Source of the DNA: Maribacter halichondriae
GTDB lineage: Bacteria; Bacteroidota; Bacteroidia; Flavobacteriales; Flavobacteriaceae
Length of the DNA: 64,000 bases
Reading direction: 5' to 3'
NCBI RefSeq assembly: GCF_027474825.1
Contig: NZ_CP107030.1
Span: 3,416,529-3,480,528 of the forward strand
In this document: in pieces, positions 28,448-36,035 of the stretch
How positions within the stretch are numbered: the stretch's first letter is position 1
How the letters are laid out: each line of letters begins with the position of its first letter
Program-made: the position numbers and the translations under genes
The notes under the pieces: generated by a model
Seen by the model: only the letters and a program-made list of their open reading frames with translations
What the model was told of the DNA's origin: nothing
Database searches by the model: none

Positions 28448-28963
28448 CTAACTGCAAGACGAATAATTATTTGGGCAAAGTTTTTCGGATTCAATCCATC
28501 CAGCAATTCGTTTTCCTTCAAAGTCAACAGAAACCTTAGACCATTCCGCACCACATTCTTCAATCGTGACAAATCCGGCTTTCCAATTTTTAATTTCTAT
28601 CAGTTCCGATAACCTGTCATTCGGTTTACTATAAAAAATCAAATCCATATATTCCTTTTCATGTTTCATAAAAGCGCCTATGTATTCTCCTCTTTCAATC
28701 CAGCCATGATGCATTGTATCGTCCATTGCTAGTCTTATTTCAACGCAAAAAAAGTTGTCTTTAAGTTCTTTAATTTTTAGGTCAAGATGATTTTCGTTTT
28801 TTATATCATTATACAAAGATGTCAATTCCTTTCCGTGCGGTTCGTCAAAGATTTTCACTTCTCCTTCGTATTTCCAGTAAATGACCGCCCCACATAATTC
28901 TGTTTGTCCAAATCCAATTTGACAAATGATTAGTAAAAAGAAGGTTGTTAGTATATGTTTCAT
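28448..28963 (-). CDS. Cassette 8: exported SH3-like double-repeat protein (duplicate of cassette 6)
   Basis: 171 residues from ATG 28963. Signal peptide MKHILTTFFLLIICQIGFGQ. Two related segments each end in a GWI motif (HHGWIERGEYIG and IAGWIESEKLC), suggesting two bacterial SH3-like domains; cysteines C24-region, FFCVEI, EECGAEW and the C-terminal SSC may form disulphides. Periplasmic or surface location inferred. The protein is identical to cassette 6 at 30101-30616. Function unknown; not essential evidence for toxin or immunity. Confidence 0.75.
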   Translation of the reverse strand: MKHILTTFFLLIICQIGFGQTELCGAVIYWKYEGEVKIFDEPHGKELTSLYNDIKNENHLDLKIKELKDNFFCVEIRLAMDDTMHHGWIERGEYIGAFMKHEKEYMDLIFYSKPNDRLSELIEIKNWKAGFVTIEECGAEWSKVSVDFEGKRIAGWIESEKLCPNNYSSCS

Positions 28964-28974
28964 TTTTTTCAGCT

Positions 28975-29111
28975 TACGCACAACGGTCTCGGCTATGAGT
29001 AGTTGCGTGGTTTAGCGGTTAATTTAGCAAGTACACACCAAACTGAAAATCCGGGAGGATTTTCAGAAGTAAACGAGAACAAGCAATTACTTATAGCCAT
29101 TGTTGTAAGCC
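28975..29111 (-). repeat. Cassette site G (3' site of cassette 7)
   Basis: 137 bp. Plus strand: arm TACGCACAAC, GGTCTCGGCTATGAGTAGTTG, hairpin CTGAAAATCCGGGAGGATTTTCAG region, CAAGCAATTACTTATAGCC, ATT, arm GTTGTAAGCC. Outer stem GGCTATGAGTAGTTGC pairs with GCAATTACTTATAGCC with few mismatches. Confidence 0.75.
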
Positions 29112-29118
29112 GTATTTT

Positions 29119-29949
29119 TTATTCTTTTATTAAATGTATTCTCACATTATTATCAGTTCTTACCTGAGTTCCATTTACAATTCCTGGAACCCAAGTCGGA
29201 TAATTTTTCTTTAAATGATTTTTGGCTAACTCAAATAATTCATTCTTATATTTTTTATTAGATTCCAGCCCTTCGAAAAAATAATTGATATAAAAACTAT
29301 TAATTGTACTGTCTCTTTCTACTGTAAAACCAACATCAAAAAATGGCCATCCGCCATATTCTGATTTATCTTCTTCAATTTCCAAATTTTCAACTTTAAC
29401 GTTAGGAATATAGTCTGAATTTCTATTTTTTTCAGATGGTAATTTCGGTCTTTCATCACAATCTCCATAATAAACAGCCAAATTGTTTTTTATTACATTT
29501 TGAAGAAATAGGCTGTCCGCTTTCTTGTGCATTTGCTGTTTAAAATCAAGTCCGTACTTATCCGCTAAAACTTTATCCATATAAGCTCCATAGCATCCTT
29601 GAGTTTGACCTTCAAAAACGACACAACCAATTAAGTCAATTTCATAATTTAAGCCATTTTGTTTGCAAAGCGCTTCAAGTTCTTTTTCATATCTATTATG
29701 TCCGTATAAAAATCCAACTTCTTGCGTGAATGCAATTCCATTCGTTTTTATTTCATCTTTAGCTCTATTAATTTCAGATATACAAAGTGTATCCGTCTTT
29801 TCTGGATTTGAAACATATTTAATTGGGTCAAATTCAACATATTCATTTTCCAAGTTGGAATCTTCAATTTCGGCAACTGGTTGTTTTTTATTCTCAACAC
29901 AAGAAATGAAAATCGTTAGTGAAATTAATATGACGAAAGTTTTTTTCAT
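29119..29949 (-). CDS. Cassette 7: lipoprotein with TonB-C-like C-terminal domain
   Basis: 277 residues from ATG 29949 (MKKTFVILISLTIFISCVENKK), with a lipobox (IFISC). A longer in-frame start at 30063 would be made from site sequence and is rejected. The middle part is cysteine-containing and unrecognised (CISEINRAKDEIKTNG, GCVVFEGQTQGCYGAYMDKV). The last ~80 residues resemble the TonB C-terminal domain of Bacteroidota (YPTWVPGIVNGTQVRTDNNV). Such domains occur in non-transport lipoproteins too, so a real TonB role is not implied. Confidence 0.72.
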   Translation of the reverse strand: MKKTFVILISLTIFISCVENKKQPVAEIEDSNLENEYVEFDPIKYVSNPEKTDTLCISEINRAKDEIKTNGIAFTQEVGFLYGHNRYEKELEALCKQNGLNYEIDLIGCVVFEGQTQGCYGAYMDKVLADKYGLDFKQQMHKKADSLFLQNVIKNNLAVYYGDCDERPKLPSEKNRNSDYIPNVKVENLEIEEDKSEYGGWPFFDVGFTVERDSTINSFYINYFFEGLESNKKYKNELFELAKNHLKKNYPTWVPGIVNGTQVRTDNNVRIHLIKE

Positions 29950-29951
29950 AT

Positions 29952-30088
29952 GGCTTACAACGGTTGGGCTAAGGTTCGTTGCTGTGATTCGTCCGAAGGA
30001 CAATCCAGCCGAACCTAAAGATAGCTTTTGCGTGTGATTTCCGTTTAGGAAATCCGCAAGCAATGAATTTTAGGCTTTGTTGTGCGTA
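29952..30088 (-). repeat. Cassette site F (3' site of cassette 6)
   Basis: 137 bp, same body as site H (GGGCTAAGGTTCGTTGC, hairpin GATTTCCGTTTAGGAAATC, GCAATGAATTTTAGGC). Differs from H by one T in the TAGCTTTTGCG stretch and by its left arm GGCTTACAAC, which belongs to cassette 7. The right arm GTTGTGCGTA is the same as in H. Confidence 0.75.
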
Positions 30089-30100
30089 GGCTTTTTTCTC

Positions 30101-30616
30101 CTAACTGCAAGACGAATAATTATTTGGGCAAAGTTTTTCGGATTCAATCCATCCAGCAATTCGTTTTCCTTCAAAGTCAACAGAAACCTTAGACCATTCC
30201 GCACCACATTCTTCAATCGTGACAAATCCGGCTTTCCAATTTTTAATTTCTATCAGTTCCGATAACCTGTCATTCGGTTTACTATAAAAAATCAAATCCA
30301 TATATTCCTTTTCATGTTTCATAAAAGCGCCTATGTATTCTCCTCTTTCAATCCAGCCATGATGCATTGTATCGTCCATTGCTAGTCTTATTTCAACGCA
30401 AAAAAAGTTGTCTTTAAGTTCTTTAATTTTTAGGTCAAGATGATTTTCGTTTTTTATATCATTATACAAAGATGTCAATTCCTTTCCGTGCGGTTCGTCA
30501 AAGATTTTCACTTCTCCTTCGTATTTCCAGTAAATGACCGCCCCACATAATTCTGTTTGTCCAAATCCAATTTGACAAATGATTAGTAAAAAGAAGGTTG
30601 TTAGTATATGTTTCAT
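30101..30616 (-). CDS. Cassette 6: exported SH3-like double-repeat protein (duplicate of cassette 8)
   Basis: 171 residues from ATG 30616, identical in protein sequence to cassette 8. Signal peptide then two SH3-like segments ending in GWI. The duplication covers the gene plus its 3' site and stops within ACAACGGT on both sides, the predicted recombination point, so it is a cassette-unit duplication rather than a gene-only one. Separated from its twin by cassette 7. Confidence 0.75.
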   Translation of the reverse strand: MKHILTTFFLLIICQIGFGQTELCGAVIYWKYEGEVKIFDEPHGKELTSLYNDIKNENHLDLKIKELKDNFFCVEIRLAMDDTMHHGWIERGEYIGAFMKHEKEYMDLIFYSKPNDRLSELIEIKNWKAGFVTIEECGAEWSKVSVDFEGKRIAGWIESEKLCPNNYSSCS

Positions 30617-30626
30617 TTTTTCAGCT

Positions 30627-30692
30627 TACGCACAACGGTTTAGCTATGCGCAGTGTCCCGAAGGGCATTGCGTATAGGTGTTGTTGTAGCCA
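30627..30692 (-). repeat. Cassette site E, short attC-like hairpin (3' site of cassette 5)
   Basis: Only 66 bp, close to a classical 59-base element. Plus strand: arm TACGCACAAC, GGTTTAG, stem CTATGCGCAGTG, CCC-GAA-GGG tip, stem CATTGCGTATAG, GTGTT, arm GTTGTAGCCA. The stem pairs in 10 of 12 positions and is followed by a perfect CCC/GGG tip. It shows the minimal structure of the site family. Confidence 0.78.
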
Positions 30693-30718
30693 GTTTTTTC
30701 TTGAATTAATTCTTATTT

Positions 30719-31114
30719 CTATTTGAAAGTTTGTTCCTTTAAAAGTTTACCATTCTCATCGTAGACCTTCCAAGTCCCTCTCTTCTTTCCATGTTCAAAG
30801 CGACCTTCGTCCCAGAGTTGACCGTTGGAATGGTATCGTTTCCATACACCGTGCTTCTGTTCCTCATCATTGAATCCACCTGTCCCTCTGGGCTCACCAT
30901 TCTTGAAGTACCATACCCACTCGCCAGTTATCTTGTTGTCCTTGTAGCTGCCCGTGGATTGCATCTGCCCATTATTTAGAAAGTAGGTCCATTTTCCTGA
31001 CTTCTTTCCATTGTTGAACTCACCTTCGCAAGAAACAAGTCCATTCTTGAAGAACAACTTAAATGGACCATTCTTTGGTTTTCCGTTTTCATCAATTCCT
31101 GATATATCTTTCAC
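30719..31114 (-). CDS. Cassette 5: MORN-repeat (YwqK-like) protein
   Basis: 131 residues made of about five MORN-type repeats with the phrase GxWxxYxxNGxLxxxGxY (KKSGKWTYFLNNGQMQSTGS, KHGVWKRYHSNGQLWDEGRF, KRGTWKVYDENGKLLKEQTF). No signal peptide, so cytosolic, unless the start is further upstream. This family is sometimes named YwqK antitoxin, but there is no partner toxin here and I do not infer one. Bracketed by GTTGTAGCCA / TGGCTACAAC arms. Confidence 0.85.
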   Translation of the reverse strand: MKDISGIDENGKPKNGPFKLFFKNGLVSCEGEFNNGKKSGKWTYFLNNGQMQSTGSYKDNKITGEWVWYFKNGEPRGTGGFNDEEQKHGVWKRYHSNGQLWDEGRFEHGKKRGTWKVYDENGKLLKEQTFK

Positions 31115-31132
31115 TATGTCTGTTTTTTTAAT

Positions 31133-31336
31133 TGGCTACAACGGTGAGGCTATGATTAGTGTGGGGCGGTGATTTACAATTCCCGTTGCGCCACAACTCG
31201 AAGCCAAATCTTTTTGTTTTGTTTTAATTTTTCTTGTCAAAAGCAAAATCCCAAAGATTTTGCGACCTCATAAATATACACAGACCTTGGCGTAAAAACC
31301 TAAACCCCACATTAATTATAGGCATTGTTGTATGCA
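31133..31336 (-). repeat. Cassette site D (3' site of cassette 4)
   Basis: 204 bp. Plus strand: arm TGGCTACAAC, GGTGAGGCTATGATTAGTG, long middle with hairpin GCAAAATC-CCAAA-GATTTTGC and the element ATAAATATACACAGACC, then CCACATTAATTATAGGC, ATT, arm GTTGTATGCA. Body closely related to site B although the cargo genes differ. Confidence 0.77.
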
Positions 31337-31340
31337 GTTT

Positions 31341-31727
31341 TTATTTTTCAATCAGTTGCTCAATTTCTGTTTTGTCGGTCATTTTGTCAAACCACAAAAT
31401 GTTAGAAATATACTTTTTACTCAATTCAAATTCATACTGTTTATTTCTATCCAGTTGTTCAACACGAATAGAGGTTAACGCAATTTGGTCATTTTCAGAT
31501 GCAGGTCCATATGATAGAGCGAAAAAATAACGATATGGTGCGAATCCAGTATTTTCGAAAGGTCGAAATTCCAGTATTCTTTTCAGTCGAGCATAATCAG
31601 ATTTTACAATTCCGAATCGTAGGTTTAGTTTTTTCCCGTTTATAGTATGTCGAATAAGTGATGAATAGATGTTTTCCGCTTTTGAAACGTCCAACAATTC
31701 AACCATATTTTCGTGATTATCTCGCAT
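31341..31727 (-). CDS. Cassette 4: cytoplasmic hypothetical protein
   Basis: 128 residues, family not recognised, no signal peptide or membrane segment. Starts MRDNHENMVELLDVSKAENIY; mixed charge with aromatic segments (GFAPYRYFFALSYG) and a C-terminus KTEIEQLIEK. ATG 31727 lies about 11 bp inside the cassette. Bracketed by GTTGTATGCA / TGCATACAAC. Confidence 0.65.
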   Translation of the reverse strand: MRDNHENMVELLDVSKAENIYSSLIRHTINGKKLNLRFGIVKSDYARLKRILEFRPFENTGFAPYRYFFALSYGPASENDQIALTSIRVEQLDRNKQYEFELSKKYISNILWFDKMTDKTEIEQLIEK

Positions 31728-31737
31728 TTTTTAAAAT

Positions 31738-31938
31738 TGCATACAACGGTGAGGCTATGGCAAGTAGGGCGGTCGGTAAGCGATTACTTTCCACCACGCA
31801 CTTAGCAAAACCTTTGGGTTTTGTTTTTTCTTTTCTGGACAAAGCAAAATCCCAAAGATTTTGCGGACTTTCCAAACACGCCCAAGCCAATGGATTCAGC
31901 ACTTACCGCCCTATTTGCTATAGCCATTGTTAGCAATA
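31738..31938 (-). repeat. Cassette site C (3' site of cassette 3)
   Basis: 201 bp. Plus strand: arm TGCATACAAC, GGTGAGGCTATGGCAAGTAG, hairpin GCAAAATC-CCAAA-GATTTTGC, CTATTTGCTATAGCC, ATT, arm GTTAGCAATA. The cassette 3 gene ends inside it: its last codons and TAG stop lie in the site's first stem. Confidence 0.77.
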
Positions 31939-32696
31939 GTTTTTATCCGTTCGCCTTTTAAATATCCAAGATTTTCATATTCCTCCGATTTATAAACTCG
32001 GAAAACTTGGTTTATTTCGCTTTCAGTTAATTTTTGAATATTTTCTTTGAGTATTTCGTCTGAAATTGATTTGTCTGCAAATATTCGAAAATGACTTTCA
32101 TATTTTAGTTTCTCTTCGTGATACTTGTCTTGCGGATTAATCTTTTGTTTGAATTTAAAAATATCTTTTTCGAGAGAATCCAATCCGTTTCCAAATTCGG
32201 TTACAATTGTTACACTACCATTCTTATTTCCAGCAAATATTTTAAATCCATAATCGCCGTCTATTTCCATATGTTGGACTTTGTTATCAATTGGTAATTT
32301 AAAATCAATTGCACTTTTTTTACTTAGATAATTCACATAATTATTTGCTCTAATCAAATTGAACCTTCTTTCTTCCGTTGAGTCTTTTATTGTGCAGAAA
32401 AGAGTGTCTTTACTTTTTGAAAGAATGTAATCTGTTTTGAATCTTTTTGGGTTTTTCTGAGTAGAATCTGGGAAACGTAAATGATAATCAAATTCTATTC
32501 TCGATTTATTTGCTGTCCATTGAACGTTTTGAGAACCCATTTCAATTAAAATGAGACTGTCTGGATAAAAGAACATTCGTGTAAATCCATCATTTTCAAT
32601 TCCGTACCACTTTCCATTCAATTCCCGTTCAAAGGAGTTTTGTCCGCATGATATTAGTACCAAAGCAAATAGTAAAATCAGGATGTAAATTTTCAT
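31911..32696 (-). CDS. Cassette 3: lipoprotein of unknown function
   Basis: 261 residues from ATG 32696, with a lipoprotein signal (MKIYILILLFALVLISCGQ). Family not recognised. The N-terminal part resembles lipocalin-like stress lipoproteins in pattern only (ELNGKWYGIENDGFTRMFFY). The C-terminal end IANNGYSK is coded within the recombination-like site, so the site supplies the last residues and stop. Arms GTTAGCAATA / TATTGCTAAC bracket it; the core here is GTTAG rather than GTTGT. Confidence 0.72.
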   Translation of the reverse strand: MKIYILILLFALVLISCGQNSFERELNGKWYGIENDGFTRMFFYPDSLILIEMGSQNVQWTANKSRIEFDYHLRFPDSTQKNPKRFKTDYILSKSKDTLFCTIKDSTEERRFNLIRANNYVNYLSKKSAIDFKLPIDNKVQHMEIDGDYGFKIFAGNKNGSVTIVTEFGNGLDSLEKDIFKFKQKINPQDKYHEEKLKYESHFRIFADKSISDEILKENIQKLTESEINQVFRVYKSEEYENLGYLKGERIKTIANNGYSK

Positions 32697-32705
32697 TTTC
32701 AAAAT

Positions 32706-32906
32706 TATTGCTAACGTCTCGGCTATGATTAGTGCGGCGCAGAAATCCGACGGATTTCCAGCTACGCGCTAAGCAAAAGCTTTTGGTTTTGTTTTTTCTT
32801 TTTTTGTCCAAAGCAAAATCCCAAAGATTTTGCGACCTTATAAATATACACAGACCTTGGCGTAAAACCCATAAGTCCGCATTAATTATAGGCATTGTTA
32901 CCACAC
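32706..32906 (-). repeat. Cassette site B (3' site of cassette 2)
   Basis: 201 bp. Plus strand: arm TATTGCTAAC, GTCTCGGCTATGATTAGTGC, small hairpin GAAATCC-GAC-GGATTTC, hairpin GCAAAATC-CCAAA-GATTTTGC, ATAAATATACACAGACC, GTCCGCATTAATTATAGGC, ATT, arm GTTACCACAC. Confidence 0.77.
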
Positions 32907-32910
32907 GTTT

Positions 32911-33411
32911 TTATTCCGTTTCGAGTTTCAAAAAGTCGTAACCTTTATGTTTTAAATAAGTCATTCCATGAATCTTAAACTCGTTTTTCGATAAATATTC
33001 AATATTGGTTGTGTCGGAAAATACCAACCCTACTCGTTCCATTTTTACTTGACCATTTATTTTAATTAGACCAATATATGTCGGGCAGGATTTATAAGGC
33101 AATATTTTGGTCCGTTTGATTTCGGATGTATACGGAATCTGTTCCCAAGTCGTTGAATTTTTCTCCTTATTGAAATTTAGCCATAATATTTCTTGTCCAT
33201 CTACATCGTCTTTAGGAATCCAAAATCCATTAAGATTTTCACGTACCGAATCCAGTTGAGTTAAGTCAATTTCAGAATTATTTTTTGCAACAATTAGATT
33301 CCGTTTTGGGTCTGAACATCCAAAAAAGAAAAAAGTTAGAATTGATATGCAAATGATTAGTCTCAAATTGTCTTTTTTTTTGAAGTTCTCATAAATCATA
33401 ACAAATTCCAT
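32911..33411 (-). CDS. Cassette 2: lipoprotein of unknown function
   Basis: 166 residues from ATG 33411; a second ATG four codons in is possible. A hydrophobic signal ending in a lipobox (LTFFFFGCSDP) marks a lipoprotein. The body has LNGFWIPKDDVDGQEILWLNF and KNEFKIHGMTYLKHKGYDFLKL, no family recognised. Bracketed by GTTACCACAC / GTGTGGTAAC, 10 bases perfectly complementary. Confidence 0.7.
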   Translation of the reverse strand: MEFVMIYENFKKKDNLRLIICISILTFFFFGCSDPKRNLIVAKNNSEIDLTQLDSVRENLNGFWIPKDDVDGQEILWLNFNKEKNSTTWEQIPYTSEIKRTKILPYKSCPTYIGLIKINGQVKMERVGLVFSDTTNIEYLSKNEFKIHGMTYLKHKGYDFLKLETE

Positions 33412-33467
33412 TCCTTTTTTACTGATTTTAGTTCAAGAAATAAATAGAGTTTCTTAATATGAGAAAT

Positions 33468-33662
33468 GTGTGGTAACGGCTGGGCTAAGCGTAGTGCGGT
33501 AGTAAGGAAACTTTTCGTTTCCGTCTGCGCACGAAGCTAAAGCTTATTGTTTAGTTTTATTTTTTCTTGTCCAAAGCTAAATCCATAAGATTTAGCGACT
33601 TAATAAATATACACAGACCTTTTGTTTTTGCCCTGAAGTCCGCATTACGTTTAGGCATTGTT
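33468..33662 (-). repeat. Cassette site A (3' site of cassette 1), interrupted by IS91-like copy 2
   Basis: Plus strand: arm GTGTGGTAAC, GGCTGGGCTAAGCGTAGTGC, hairpins as in site J (GGAAACTTTTCGTTTCC; GCTAAATC/GATTTAGC), CCGCATTACGTTTAGGC, ATTGTT. The other arm AGCAAATG lies beyond the IS91-like element near 36045; joined they read ATTGTTAGCAAAT, the match of cassette 1's start ATTTGCTAAC. Body similar but not identical to site J. Confidence 0.72.
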
Positions 33663-33800
33663 GAACTAAACCTAAAGGTAGCTTTTGGTACGAGACCATT
33701 GGCTACCTTTATTAGTTCCAATAAATTCTAATATTTAAAATTATGAAAAAAAAGTAGTACCCTTATCGAAAGGGCCAGTGAAAGTGTTCCCGGATTTGAT

Positions 33801-34642
33801 GTGACCTACCAAAAGTTGAAGCGTTCAGTGGAACTCTCGGGCAAGAGCCAAAGTACCTTGACCAATTATGCGCGCTGCCTTGCCCATGTTGCCCTGCATT
33901 TCAACTGCAGTCCGTTGGAACTGGACTCGGAGCAAGTGTTGGATTACCTGCACCACCTAAAATCGCTGCACAAGACCCCTTCGGACAGTTTTTTCAAGCA
34001 CACGGTCTATGGCCTTCGATACCTTTATCGGGTGTACGGACTTCCCGAACATCGGGTCGCCCTTCCTTCCATAGAAAGGCCGAAGAAACTTCCAGTGGTC
34101 CTGAGCAGGAACGAGATCAAATTACTTCTAAAGACCCCGAAGCTGCACAAACACCGATTGATGCTGGCCTTGCTCTACGGCTGTGGTCTTCGCAGTCTGG
34201 AACTGCGGAACCTGTGTATCAAAGATATCGGTATGGACAGGGAACAGCTGCATATCCGCCAGGGAAAGGTCGCAAGGACCGCTATGTTCCCCTGTGCGAC
34301 CTATTGGTGCGTGGCATACGCAAACACCTGGCATCGGAAAGGCCGGTACAATGGCTTTTTAATGGCAACAATGCAGAGGGCAATGCTGTAGGCCTATCCG
34401 CCAATGGGGTACGATGGGTGGTGAAACAGGCCAGGCAACAGAGCGGTATCCAAAAAGTGGTCACCACCCATACTCTCAGGCACAGCTATGCCACTCACTT
34501 ATTGGAGATGGGCATGGACATCATGACCCTGAAAGACCTGTTGGGCCATGTGGCCATCCAGACCACCCTGGTGTACCTGCATGTAGGGCGGATCGACAAA
34601 CAAATGGCCTTTTCCCCTTTGGAGAGGCTTTATACCCGTTAA
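33801..34642 (+). CDS. Tyrosine recombinase of the IS91-like element, copy 2 (one-base frameshift)
   Basis: Same protein as at 25051-25893, with R131, H224-x-x-R227, H250 and Y259 all encoded, but a G3 run at 34262-34264 (G4 in copy 1) breaks the frame after HIRQGK. The downstream frame resumes at GKGRKDRYVPLCDLL and runs to the normal end LERLYTR. Either a true inactive copy or, more likely given the rest of the window, a homopolymer base-calling error. Start GTG 33801. Confidence 0.82.
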
Positions 34643-34644
34643 GG

Positions 34645-35793
34645 ATGCAGGTGCGCCATGAAGTGGCGCAGGTGTTGGAACGCAACGTGGGGGACCTATC
34701 GGGGCTTTGTGCCAATAGCTGGCAGGCAAGGACATTGCATGCGTTGCGCAAATGCCGTACTTCGGCCTTGGGAGGCCATATCGATAGGTGTGACAATCCC
34801 ATATGCAACAGCCTGCACCTGAGCTACAACAGCTGCCGTAACCGCCACTGCCCCAAATGCCAGGGGCACAAACGGGAAGAATGGATCAGGGCAAGGGAAG
34901 CGGAACTGTTGCATGTTCCCTACTTCCATGTGGTGTTCACCCTGCCCCATGAATTGAACCGCATATGCCTCTATGCCCCGAAAGAAATATACGGCCTGTT
35001 TTTCAAAACGGCATGGTCGGTCATCCGGGATTTTGGGGCCAACAGAAAGTTTCTCGGGGCCGCTACGGGCATGATCGCGATACTGCACACCTGGGGGCAG
35101 AACCTGTCATTGCACCCGCACCTGCACTGCATTGTCCCGGGTGGCGGCATTACACCATCGGGAAGATGGAAGCATATCAGGAACAAAGGCAAGTACCTGT
35201 TCCCGGTAAAGGCGATGGGCAAAGTCTTCAGGGCCAGGTTCACAGAAAATCTCAGAAAACAGTTCGATCATCCTGCGGCTTTTTACGACAAGCTCTTCGC
35301 CAAGGACTGGGTGGTGTATTGCAAGGCCCCGTTTTACAATACTTCGCAGGTGGTGGAATATCTGGGCAGGTATACCCACAAGATCGCCATAAGCAATCAC
35401 CGCATCGTAAAATCGGGGGAGGGCACCGTGACCTTTTCCGCAAAGGACTACCGCCATGGTGGCAAAAAAGCGTTGCTCCGATTGACGGATGAGGAGTTCA
35501 TCAGGCGCTTTTGTCTGCATATACTCCCCAAGGGCCTAGTACGCATACGCCACTATGGGATACTGAGCAGTAGCAAAAAGAAGACTGTATTGCCCATTGT
35601 ACGGGACCAGGTAGGTGCTGCCACGGTAAAAAGAGACCCGGGGCCGATCCTGCACAGAAGATGTCCCACATGCAAAAAAGGAAGGTTGGTCACACTGATG
35701 ACCTTTGACAGTAGGGGGCCACCGAAACATTGGACCGAGAAACTGGAAAACCGACATACAAGGCCCCAAAACAGAACAGCTCAATGGCTGTAA
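34645..35793 (+). CDS. IS91-family Y2 transposase (copy 2, full length)
   Basis: 382 residues from ATG 34645. Zinc-finger region (CRNRHCPKCQGHKREEW), HUH motif HPHLHCIVPGGG, catalytic tyrosine region VEYLGRYTHKIAISNHRI, and a C-terminal second cysteine pair (RRCPTCKKGRLVTLMTF) that is lost in copy 1. Length and motifs are normal for the family, so this copy shows the intact enzyme. It initiates rolling-circle transposition by nicking the element end. Confidence 0.92.
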   Translation: MQVRHEVAQVLERNVGDLSGLCANSWQARTLHALRKCRTSALGGHIDRCDNPICNSLHLSYNSCRNRHCPKCQGHKREEWIRAREAELLHVPYFHVVFTLPHELNRICLYAPKEIYGLFFKTAWSVIRDFGANRKFLGAATGMIAILHTWGQNLSLHPHLHCIVPGGGITPSGRWKHIRNKGKYLFPVKAMGKVFRARFTENLRKQFDHPAAFYDKLFAKDWVVYCKAPFYNTSQVVEYLGRYTHKIAISNHRIVKSGEGTVTFSAKDYRHGGKKALLRLTDEEFIRRFCLHILPKGLVRIRHYGILSSSKKKTVLPIVRDQVGAATVKRDPGPILHRRCPTCKKGRLVTLMTFDSRGPPKHWTEKLENRHTRPQNRTAQWL

Positions 35794-36035
35794 TAGATGA
35801 CCATTGCCCAAATCGGGGGTTCTTGATAAAACGGTGGCCCGCTACGAGCGAACAAAGGGCCTTTAAAGAAGAAAAAAACAATACGCCTTGAATTTGGGCA
35901 GTAGATCTAATTTTATCAAGGGCACATAGCTACAGGATCCCATGCCCGATCCACACCAATCCCCATAGGAAGAGAATACCGACCCGGTTCAGTCAACACT
36001 GGCTTCATGTTGGGTCGTACCGACCACACGAAGCC

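Noticed and set aside
27834..31727. Toxin-antitoxin or effector-immunity modules
   Set aside because: The YwqK-like protein and small cytosolic proteins suggest it by name only; no toxin domain or gene pairing is visible.
24718..33477. Canonical attC sites with GTTRRRY / RYYYAAC cores
   Set aside because: Most arms (GTTGTGC, GTTGTAT, GTTACCA, GTTAGCA) do not fit the degenerate core; only the general plan agrees. I therefore use attC-like or integron-like.
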